Shown here: piece after piece, positions 57,460 through 64,000 of the stretch
How the letters are laid out: each line of letters opens with the position of its first letter
How positions within the stretch are numbered: the first letter of the stretch is position 1
Assembly: GCF_015689195.1 (NCBI RefSeq)
Contig: NZ_CP065044.1
Location: 4,774,001 to 4,838,000, forward strand
DNA from: Pectobacterium aroidearum
GTDB lineage: Bacteria; Pseudomonadota; Gammaproteobacteria; Enterobacterales; Enterobacteriaceae
Direction of reading: 5' to 3'
Length of the DNA: 64,000 bases
The notes under the pieces: generated by a model
Databases searched by the model: none
What the model was told of the DNA's origin: nothing
What the model saw: the letters and a program-made list of their open reading frames with translations, nothing else
Made by a program: the position numbers and the translations under genes

Positions 57460-58176
57460 TTAGGGATAATTCACGCCATTTACCCCTCTGAGCGCATTTA
57501 TTAAATTCTGCTGTTGCATCGGTAACGCCGCCACCATGCCGTTATATTGCGCTACCTGCTGCGGCGTACGGAATTGCACAGACGCACCATTGAACACAGC
57601 CTGATCGCCCTGAGCCTGAAGGAAATCGCCGATTTGAGTCAGGCTCTGTGCGAAGGCAATGGCATTCGGAATGGCGGGTAACAGCGCGTTGGTTGGCTGT
57701 ATTACCGTGCGTGCATACAACCGCTCATAGGGTATCTGCACCTCTTCAGGCTGCTTGAGCGTCCGATGAGCATTGTCTGCCTGCACTTTCGCCGCCTGCA
57801 CATGCTGACTCAGCAGGTTCATTGCCCCGATAGATTGCCGCAGGCCATCACGCTGTGTCAGATAGTCTTTAGGGACACGAATACGGGAAATTTGCCCCAG
57901 CATCGGCGTCAGACTGCCGGATACGGCTTGATTAAACTGCTGAGAAAAGGTGGTTAAAATCGCATAATCGTTGGCAAAATTGCCAAAACTCTTCTTCTGC
58001 TCTTCCGTCAATACTGGCAGCGTCCCATCCTGCTGCGACTGTGCGCTTTGCAGGAATGCAATGAATGCCTTCCGCTGCTCCGCTTCGCTGTCACCACAGG
58101 CAGCCAACTGTAATGCCGCCAGAATAACCAGAACTGGCAGCAGCCAGCGTGAACGGTACATCATCAGCCTTCTCAT
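57460..58176 (-). CDS. yiaF: DUF3053 family lipoprotein YiaF
   Basis: The 238-aa protein has a lipoprotein signal with lipobox LAAC (LLPVLVILAALQLAACGDSE), so it is predicted to be membrane-anchored in the periplasm. The mature part is helical and matches the DUF3053/YiaF family of E. coli by length and recognisable segments. AGGAG sits six bases before ATG 58176. Function is unknown. It lies between the mtl control region and the AT-rich insert. Confidence 0.82.
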   Translation of the reverse strand: MRRLMMYRSRWLLPVLVILAALQLAACGDSEAEQRKAFIAFLQSAQSQQDGTLPVLTEEQKKSFGNFANDYAILTTFSQQFNQAVSGSLTPMLGQISRIRVPKDYLTQRDGLRQSIGAMNLLSQHVQAAKVQADNAHRTLKQPEEVQIPYERLYARTVIQPTNALLPAIPNAIAFAQSLTQIGDFLQAQGDQAVFNGASVQFRTPQQVAQYNGMVAALPMQQQNLINALRGVNGVNYP

Positions 58177-58579
58177 TCCCTACTCCTGTTATGCTTACTG
58201 CCCCGCCCGCCGTGCCTTCTTCAGACAGAAACACGCTGACGTTGGATTTTCCATGACAAGATTTTCTACGACATAAGCATAGTCGAATCAGGCTGGCTGT
58301 GCAGAAAAAGGCCAGGACTGGCGTTCAAGAGAAATAAAAACCAGTATGGTTATTGTTTAATCGAACACATATTATTAAAATTGCGTTTCATCTCGCATTT
58401 TTCATCCGAATAATAAAAATCGCCAAAATATGAGGTTACTCGACAATATGAAAGAATAGATTGCAAAATGAAACTATTAACAAGGTAACGAATATACAAT
58501 TTACTACCTTAAATAAATAAAAAGTGACTCTTTTAGCACGATAGCTTTATTTTTAATAAACGGACAATTTGACTACTCT
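58177..58579. other. AT-rich intergenic region upstream of Zorya-like module
   Basis: This is 403 bp of noncoding DNA that becomes strongly AT-rich from about 58320 onward. It presumably holds the yiaF promoter at its left and the promoter of the three-gene module at its right. No convincing terminator, RNA gene, direct-repeat attachment site or integrase remnant was seen. Confidence 0.5.
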
Positions 58580-59956
58580 ATGCTTAGTATATTACCCCTT
58601 GACACATGGTTTTTTATTGCTGTAATCCTTGCCTACTTCATTTATAGCAACTGGAATTTTACCGAGAAGAAAGCCCATGAGTCACCAGGGATCCTCATTA
58701 CTATAGGAATATTGGCAACCTTCCTTGGGATTGCGTTAGGCTTGGCATCATTCGATATGAATGATGTGGAAAATAGCTTACCTACGCTGATTAATGGCAT
58801 CAAAACTGCATTTTGGGCCTCTTTTGTAGGTGTTGCTTGCGCATTGATTATAAAATGGCGCTATGCGTTTCGTGGTGTAAGGACAAAAAACAATCAACCG
58901 ATACCCACTGATTCAACAATTGACGATATTGTTCAACACCTACAGTTTTCTACAGAATCGATTAAACTATTACACTCTACTACAGAGAAAAATAGTATTT
59001 CTCTGCTAGCAGAGCTACAAAAAATGAGCAGTAGTCAAAGTACTCAACTGACCAATATACATAATGCATTTACTGAGTTTGCAAAAAATCAAACTGAAAA
59101 CAACTCAAAAGCATTAATTGAAGCGTTAAAAGAAGTTATTCATGATTTTAATGAGAAAATTGGTGAGCAATTTGGCGATAACTTCAAACAGTTAAATGAA
59201 GCTGTCGGTAAAATAAATGGATGGCAACAACAATACAGTCTGCAAATGCGAGAGATGATTGAGCAACAAACTCAAACAACTACGAATATGCAGCAAGCGG
59301 CCCAATCCTTTACCGAAATAATGACACAATCCGAATCGTTTACTCAAGTTGCAAGAGATATTCATCAAACGATTGGTACAGCCTCCAGTTTAGAAAAAGG
59401 TATAGAAGAAAATCTAAAACAATTAGCAGAATTAATTGAATCATCAAAAACAGGCATCCCCGAAATAGAAAAAGGAATCATGGCTATTATAGAGGATGTG
59501 AGAAACGGAGCTACAGCCTCTGCCACAGTCATTGGAGATAGTATTTATACTGTAACGCAAACATTGGAATCCTCAGCAGCAGACTTTAGCAACCAGATGA
59601 TAGGTAGCTCGAAAGCTATGTCCGATGCGATAAAAAATCAAAATCAGGAAATGCAAAAATCTGTTCAGCAAACAGGAAAAGAGCTACAAGAACAAATAGT
59701 ACGTCTTTCTCAAGATCTCACTAAATATATGCAGCGACACAATGAAGATGTTACGAATAATATTGTCGAGCTGAGTAAGAAAACGGAACAACAAGTTCAA
59801 ACATTAGATGCAGCCTTAGCTGCTGCGCTGAAAAAATCTCTCGATAGCCTCGGGCAACAATTAGGAGCGCTGTCCTCTAAATTTGTACAAGATTACGATC
59901 CTCTAACAGAAAAACTAAGAGATGTCGTACGTCTATCAGAGAATTTAAGGGGATAA
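58580..59956 (+). CDS. MotA/TolQ/ExbB-like proton channel protein, ZorA-like
   Basis: This 458-aa protein has three membrane segments in the first 95 residues (about 8-23, 36-56 and 72-94). The segment GILITIGILATFLGIALGL is followed by NGIKTAFWASFVGV, the pattern of MotA/ExbB-type stators and of ZorA. Residues 110-455 form a long helical, Gln/Ser/Thr-rich cytoplasmic tail. In Zorya, ZorA and ZorB form a proton-driven motor whose tail senses phage attack. The tail here is shorter than in type I ZorA (about 730 aa). Base composition is far more AT-rich than the flanks, suggesting transfer. No clear ribosome binding site precedes the start. Confidence 0.75.
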   Translation: MLSILPLDTWFFIAVILAYFIYSNWNFTEKKAHESPGILITIGILATFLGIALGLASFDMNDVENSLPTLINGIKTAFWASFVGVACALIIKWRYAFRGVRTKNNQPIPTDSTIDDIVQHLQFSTESIKLLHSTTEKNSISLLAELQKMSSSQSTQLTNIHNAFTEFAKNQTENNSKALIEALKEVIHDFNEKIGEQFGDNFKQLNEAVGKINGWQQQYSLQMREMIEQQTQTTTNMQQAAQSFTEIMTQSESFTQVARDIHQTIGTASSLEKGIEENLKQLAELIESSKTGIPEIEKGIMAIIEDVRNGATASATVIGDSIYTVTQTLESSAADFSNQMIGSSKAMSDAIKNQNQEMQKSVQQTGKELQEQIVRLSQDLTKYMQRHNEDVTNNIVELSKKTEQQVQTLDAALAAALKKSLDSLGQQLGALSSKFVQDYDPLTEKLRDVVRLSENLRG

Positions 59957-59959
59957 CAG

Positions 59960-60694
59960 ATGAGTAACCCATTACTGGCTCGCCCAAAAGCAGATAAAGA
60001 GGATTTTTGGATTAGCCTGAGTGATTTAATGACCTCCCTGATGATGATATTTTTACTTATCTCCGTTGTCTATATGATAAAAGTACAGGAGATGGTTAAA
60101 ATCCCATCAGTATATAAGAATACCCTACAAGGGCTCGGCCAAGCCTTACAGCATGAATTCAAGGACGATCTAAAACGTTGGCACGCGACAATCGACGAAG
60201 ATCTAACAGTGCGGTTTCAAGAGCCAAATATTTTATTTACGACCAGTTCCTCTGAGCTAAAACCGGAATTTAAAAGTATCTTAGATGAATTTATTCCTCG
60301 CTACCTTAGTATTATGACTGATAAAAAATATATCAATAATATTGAGGAAATACGCATTGAGGGACATACATCAACGATGTGGCGAACTGGTGTAAGTGAA
60401 AATGATGCTTATTTCCATAACATGGAACTGTCTCAGTCAAGAACTCGGACAACTCTGTCATATATTATGAATATGCCCGCTGTTTCAGGTTCTAAAAGTA
60501 CCTTAAGTTGGTTTAAAAATCACGTTCGCGCCATTGGGTTTTCTTCAGCAAAGCCCATTGATAAAGAAGGGAAAACGATCACATCCCCAGAGCAGGTTGA
60601 AGATAGTGCGCGTTCTCAACGAGTAGAATTTCGTGTCAGGACGAATGTTGAACGCCAGGTAGCCAATATTGTAGAAAAAGGGAGTAAAATATAA
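59960..60694 (+). CDS. MotB/OmpA-like stator protein, ZorB-like
   Basis: This 244-aa protein has one N-terminal membrane segment (residues 22-44) preceded by FWISLSDLMTS, in which D22 is placed like the proton-carrying aspartate of MotB and ZorB. The periplasmic part is an OmpA/MotB peptidoglycan-binding domain (residues 90-230), with FTTSSSELKP, IRIEGHTS and LSQSRTRTT. It starts three bases after the ZorA-like stop and its stop overlaps the start of the HNH gene, so the three genes are one unit. It would anchor the motor to peptidoglycan. Confidence 0.8.
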   Translation: MSNPLLARPKADKEDFWISLSDLMTSLMMIFLLISVVYMIKVQEMVKIPSVYKNTLQGLGQALQHEFKDDLKRWHATIDEDLTVRFQEPNILFTTSSSELKPEFKSILDEFIPRYLSIMTDKKYINNIEEIRIEGHTSTMWRTGVSENDAYFHNMELSQSRTRTTLSYIMNMPAVSGSKSTLSWFKNHVRAIGFSSAKPIDKEGKTITSPEQVEDSARSQRVEFRVRTNVERQVANIVEKGSKI

Positions 60695-61569
60695 TGGATT
60701 CGTTTCTCGTCTCTCAACTTCCCGATTTTCTTGAATCGCCAATTTTCAATAAGCTACGCAAGGAAATGAAAGCGGAGATTATCCCACCAATTGCTAATAT
60801 AAAAATGGACGCACTTGTTCTTGATAAAATACTTTCAACAACAGGAAAAGACATTGATATATTAGAAATAGAAATTAATAGTGACAACACTATTAATTAT
60901 AAAGATAAACGCGTTATTCTTCATATAAGAGATGTTGCATCTTATGGTGGGAGTATGAGTTTGCCAAAATATCACTTGGCAAACTGTAAAACATTACAAA
61001 GAATGTGGGAAAATAATAAAAGTGGAAGATACGTTGCAGCCACCCGCAGTGACGGTATTTTTACAATAAAATCACAGAATACTGAAAAAACAGAGTGGAT
61101 CACTAGAGAGGAAAGTTTAGATGTATGTAAATTTTGTCTCGAAACATTAAATTGGAAAAACTACTCTAGAAAATATCAGGATAGAGAAAATATTTTTTCT
61201 ACTTTTGATCTAAGAGAATTTTTTAGCGTTTATCCAAATTCAGCAACGACGTACAATGTCGAGCATAATGACGTTACTGCTCCGATTAATGATTACTCCA
61301 AAGATTTCCAGATAATATCAAAACAATATCGAGAGTCAGTTAATTGGCAATGTGCAATTTGCAAAATAATTCTTGAACGTAAAGATTTAAATAAATTTTT
61401 ACATGTCCACCACCGCGATGGACAAAAAAATAATAATAACAAAAACAATTTACAAGCACTTTGCATTGAATGTCATTCAAATCAAGACAATCACGGCCAT
61501 ATGAAAAATAGTCCCCAACTAACATCATTCATTCAAATAAAAGGTGAAATGGCCTTCGCTGCAAGCTAA
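60694..61569 (+). CDS. HNH endonuclease, candidate ZorE effector
   Basis: This 291-aa protein has a C-terminal HNH nuclease domain: C220-x2-C223, HVHHRDG with H237, H239 and H240, Asn residues near 249-252, and C257-x2-C260. Two more potential zinc ligands sets lie upstream: H94 and C98 (YHLANCKTL) with C145-x2-C148 (VCKFC). Type II Zorya systems consist of ZorA, ZorB and the HNH protein ZorE, so this is the likely effector that damages DNA during infection. The start overlaps the ZorB-like stop (TAATG). The AT-rich composition matches the two upstream genes. The assignment to ZorE itself rests on context, not alignment. Confidence 0.75.
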   Translation: MDSFLVSQLPDFLESPIFNKLRKEMKAEIIPPIANIKMDALVLDKILSTTGKDIDILEIEINSDNTINYKDKRVILHIRDVASYGGSMSLPKYHLANCKTLQRMWENNKSGRYVAATRSDGIFTIKSQNTEKTEWITREESLDVCKFCLETLNWKNYSRKYQDRENIFSTFDLREFFSVYPNSATTYNVEHNDVTAPINDYSKDFQIISKQYRESVNWQCAICKIILERKDLNKFLHVHHRDGQKNNNNKNNLQALCIECHSNQDNHGHMKNSPQLTSFIQIKGEMAFAAS

Positions 61570-61572
61570 ACG

Positions 61573-61609
61573 ATCTTTCCCCGAGCCCGTTTCCAACCCG
61601 GGGAAAGAT
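61573..61609. terminator. Long stem-loop between HNH gene and glyS
   Basis: ATCTTTCCCCG (61573-61583) pairs perfectly over 11 bp with CGGGGAAAGAT (61599-61609). It lies between convergent genes, 18 bp from the glyS stop and 3 bp after the HNH stop. It probably ends glyS transcription, and perhaps the module as well. No T run. Confidence 0.65.
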
Positions 61610-61627
61610 TACGTAACGCTATCGTCG

Positions 61628-63697
61628 TTATTGCAGCACGGAAATATCAGCTACCTGCAAGAACAGCTCACGCAGTTGGCTCAGCAGCGTCAGGCGGTTC
61701 ACACGCACCTGCTCATCTTCTGCCATGACCATCACCTGGTCGAAGAATGCATCGACAGGTTCACGCAGTGAGGCCAGCTCAACCAGCGCTTCCTGATAGC
61801 GACCTTCGGCGAACAGTGGCGTCAGTTTATCGCGCAGCACAACAAGGTGAGTTGCCAGCGTAATTTCCGCCGCGTCTTTCAATACGGCAGCGTTGACGCT
61901 CTCGTTCAGCGTATCGGTGGATTTCGCCAGAATGTTGGAAACGCGCTTGTTAGCCGCAGCCAGCGCTGCGGCAGCATCCAGCGAACGGAAGTGGCTGACA
62001 GCTTTCACGCGGGCATCGAAATCTGCCGGACGAGTTGGACGACGCGCCAATACCGCCTGAATGGTATCTACGCTGTGGCCTTCTTCCTGATACCAGGCGC
62101 GGAAACGGCCGAGCATAAACTCAATCACGTCATCCACAACGTTGGCGTTAGTCAGCTTGGCGCCATACAAACGCACCGCTTCTTCGGTCAGCGTCTGCAA
62201 ATCCAGCGGCAGGCGTTTTTCGACGATGATGCGCAGTACACCAAGGGCGGCACGACGCAGCGCAAACGGATCTTTGTCGCCTTTTGGATGTTGGCCAATG
62301 CCAAAAATCCCTGCCAGCGTATCCATCTTGTCGGCAATCGCCAGCGCACAGGCCACCGCAGAAGACGGCAGTTCATCACCCGCAAAGCGCGGCTGATATT
62401 GCTCATTCAGCGCAACGGCAACATCTTCGGCTTCGCCATCATGGCGCGCATAGTGCATTCCCATCACGCCCTGCGTGTCGGTGAATTCAAACACCATGTT
62501 GGTCATCAGGTCACACTTGGACAGCAGACCCGCACGCGTCGCGTGATTCACATCAGCACCAATCTGACCAGCAACCCAGCCAGCCAGCGCCTGAATGCGA
62601 TCGGTTTTGTCGCGCAGCGTACCCAACTGCTGCTGGAACAAAACGGTTTCCAGACGCGGCAGGTGATCTTCCAGACGCTTTTTGCGGTCGGTATTGAAGA
62701 AGAATTCAGCATCTGCCAGACGCGGGCGCACCACTTTTTCGTTACCGGAAATAATCTGCTGTGGATCTTTGGATTCAATGTTGGCAACAAAGATGAAGTT
62801 CGGCAGCAGATTGCCACTGTTGTCGTAAACCGGGAAATACTTCTGGTCACCTTTCATGGTGTAAACCAGCGCTTCGGACGGCACAGCGAGGAATTTTTCT
62901 TCAAATTTCGCGGTCAATACCACTGGCCATTCCACCAGCGAGGTGACTTCTTCCAGCAGGCTGTCGCTCAGATCGGCATTACCGCCAATCTTGCGTGCGG
63001 CTTCTTCCGCATCGGCTTTGATTTTCGCTTTACGCGCATCGTAGTCGGCGACGACTTTGCCGCGCTCCAGCAGAATCTGCGGATACTGGTCGGCGCTATC
63101 AATCGTGAATTCAGCCTCACCCATAAAGCGGTGACCGCGAAGGGTACGAGCAGAATGGATACCCAATACCTGACCGGGGATCAATTCGTCACCCAGCAGC
63201 ATAGTTACGGTATGTACCGGACGCACAAACTGCGTTTCTTTGTCGCTCCAGCGCATCAGCTTTGGAATTGGCAGCTTCGATAATGCGGTGCTTACCATGC
63301 CAGCCAGCAGCGCCTGCGCCTGCTCGCCTTTCGCGTGGGCGCGATACAGCAGCCACTCGCCTTTATCGGTCGTCAAACGCTCAGCTTGCTCAACGGTGAT
63401 ACCACAGCCACGCGCCCAGCCTTCTGCCGCTTTGGTGGGTTTACCTTCAGCATCAAACGCTTGTGCAATCGCCGGGCCGCGTTTTTCTACTTCACGATCG
63501 GGCTGAGAAGCGCTTAAGCGTGCCACTTTCAGCGCCAGACGGCGCGGCGCAGCAAACCAGCTCACCTCACCGTGCGCCAGATTGGCGGCATCCAGCTCCG
63601 CCGTGAAATTAGCGGCAAAGGATTCTGCCAGATTACGGAGAGCCTTCGGCGGCAGCTCTTCCGTGCCAATTTCCACCAGAAAAGTCTTGTCAGTCAT
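61628..63697 (-). CDS. glyS: Glycyl-tRNA synthetase beta subunit
   Basis: GlyS is the beta chain of the alpha2-beta2 glycyl-tRNA synthetase and is needed for tRNA binding and aminoacylation. The 689-aa length and the start [20 protein letters not shown] match the enterobacterial protein. The C-terminal anticodon-binding region ends ...[15 protein letters not shown]. It follows glyQ by 9 bp with AGAGG as ribosome binding site. It marks the conserved border of the AT-rich insert. Confidence 0.98.
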   Translation of the reverse strand: MTDKTFLVEIGTEELPPKALRNLAESFAANFTAELDAANLAHGEVSWFAAPRRLALKVARLSASQPDREVEKRGPAIAQAFDAEGKPTKAAEGWARGCGITVEQAERLTTDKGEWLLYRAHAKGEQAQALLAGMVSTALSKLPIPKLMRWSDKETQFVRPVHTVTMLLGDELIPGQVLGIHSARTLRGHRFMGEAEFTIDSADQYPQILLERGKVVADYDARKAKIKADAEEAARKIGGNADLSDSLLEEVTSLVEWPVVLTAKFEEKFLAVPSEALVYTMKGDQKYFPVYDNSGNLLPNFIFVANIESKDPQQIISGNEKVVRPRLADAEFFFNTDRKKRLEDHLPRLETVLFQQQLGTLRDKTDRIQALAGWVAGQIGADVNHATRAGLLSKCDLMTNMVFEFTDTQGVMGMHYARHDGEAEDVAVALNEQYQPRFAGDELPSSAVACALAIADKMDTLAGIFGIGQHPKGDKDPFALRRAALGVLRIIVEKRLPLDLQTLTEEAVRLYGAKLTNANVVDDVIEFMLGRFRAWYQEEGHSVDTIQAVLARRPTRPADFDARVKAVSHFRSLDAAAALAAANKRVSNILAKSTDTLNESVNAAVLKDAAEITLATHLVVLRDKLTPLFAEGRYQEALVELASLREPVDAFFDQVMVMAEDEQVRVNRLTLLSQLRELFLQVADISVLQ

Positions 63698-63706
63698 GGC
63701 TGCCTC

Positions 63707-64000
63707 TTAGCTCTCTTTCTTATTACACATCGGGAAACCCAGTGCCTCACGCGAGGCATAGTAGGCTTCCGCAACCGCTTTGGTCAGGGTACGAATACGC
63801 AGAATGTAGCGCTGGCGCTCGGTAACCGAGATCGCTTTACGCGCATCCAGCAGGTTAAAGCTGTGCGCCGCTTTCAGAATACGTTCGTAAGCCGGTAAAG
63901 GCAGCGGTTTTTCCAGCGCCAGCAGGTGCTGCGCTTCTTTCTCATATTGCTCGAAGCAGCTGAACAGGAAATCAACGTCAGCGTGTTCAAAGTTGTAGGT
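63707..64000 (-). CDS. glyQ: Glycyl-tRNA synthetase alpha subunit (partial, N-terminus outside window)
   Basis: The last 97 codons of glyQ are present, from [13 protein letters not shown] at the window edge to [12 protein letters not shown] and stop at 63707. The sequence agrees closely with the C-terminal third of E. coli GlyQ ([37 protein letters not shown]). GlyQ carries the catalytic site for glycine activation. It is upstream of and cotranscribed with glyS. Confidence 0.97.
   Translation of the reverse strand, partial: TYNFEHADVDFLFSCFEQYEKEAQHLLALEKPLPLPAYERILKAAHSFNLLDARKAISVTERQRYILRIRTLTKAVAEAYYASREALGFPMCNKKES

Noticed and set aside
58580-60694. Reading the first two AT-rich genes as flagellar MotAB or TolQR/ExbBD
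   Set aside because: No flagellar or Tol genes nearby, the long helical tail is unlike MotA or TolQ, and the overlapping HNH gene points to a defence module.
61847-63283. Long 478-codon open frame antisense to glyS
   Set aside because: It is a shadow frame of the conserved glyS gene, with no start signal and no recognisable domain.

Overview
The window is chromosomal DNA of a soft-rot enterobacterium, most probably Pectobacterium. Enterobacterial housekeeping blocks (pyrE-rph-yicC, argG, xylFGHR/xylAB, fdhD, sodA, mtlADR, glyQS) have about the protein lengths and order expected for Enterobacterales. A convergent, overlapping expR/expI quorum-sensing pair and a pectin methylesterase homologue point to the plant-pathogenic genus. 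The species is an inference; there is no rRNA here.

Layout. 1-1300: pyrE (partial) and an intact rph with the pyrE attenuator hairpin. 1522-12060: an accessory peptide-scavenging operon inserted between rph and yicC. It encodes an L-Ala-D/L-Glu epimerase, a GsiABCD/Dpp-type ABC importer, three unrelated peptidases (P1/DmpA, M55 D-aminopeptidase, IaaA isoaspartyl peptidase) and a LysR regulator. 12152-18700: yicC, then a patch of small unknown genes, a Phd/PIN toxin-antitoxin pair, two lipoproteins, an AI-2E-family membrane protein and a GrpB-family protein. 18756-21426: lldD and aldA, which together turn lactaldehyde into L-lactate and then pyruvate. 22701-30826: eight overlapping or near-overlapping minus-strand genes (KAS III, NAD-dependent reductase, MBL hydrolase, F390-synthetase-like adenylating enzyme, PAP2 phosphatase, sterol-desaturase/AGMO-like hydroxylase, two acyl desaturases). 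They look like one operon for an unidentified long-chain lipid or fatty-acid-derived metabolite. 31035-34309: glpM, a pectinesterase-family gene without a signal peptide, and expR/expI. 34578-49490: argG with a paired ARG box, a DJ-1 protein, the complete xylose regulon, wecH, aldB and fdhD. 49727-58176: sodA, a chemoreceptor, yibL, the mannitol operon mtlADR with four CRP-like sites, and yiaF. 58580-61569: an AT-rich three-gene module (MotA-like, MotB/OmpA-like and HNH nuclease) resembling a type II Zorya anti-phage system, placed between yiaF and glyS. 61628-64000: glyS and partial glyQ.

Repeats. A 127-bp ERIC element lies upstream of the lysR gene. A 345-bp ERIC derivative carrying three blocks of small perfect hairpins lies upstream of fdhD, and an ERIC fragment follows sodA. 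Both intact ERIC copies place a TATAAT sequence at their right end, facing the downstream gene.

The most interesting candidates are the eight-gene lipid cluster, the Zorya-like module, the hairpin-studded ERIC, and the epimerase/importer/three-peptidase operon.
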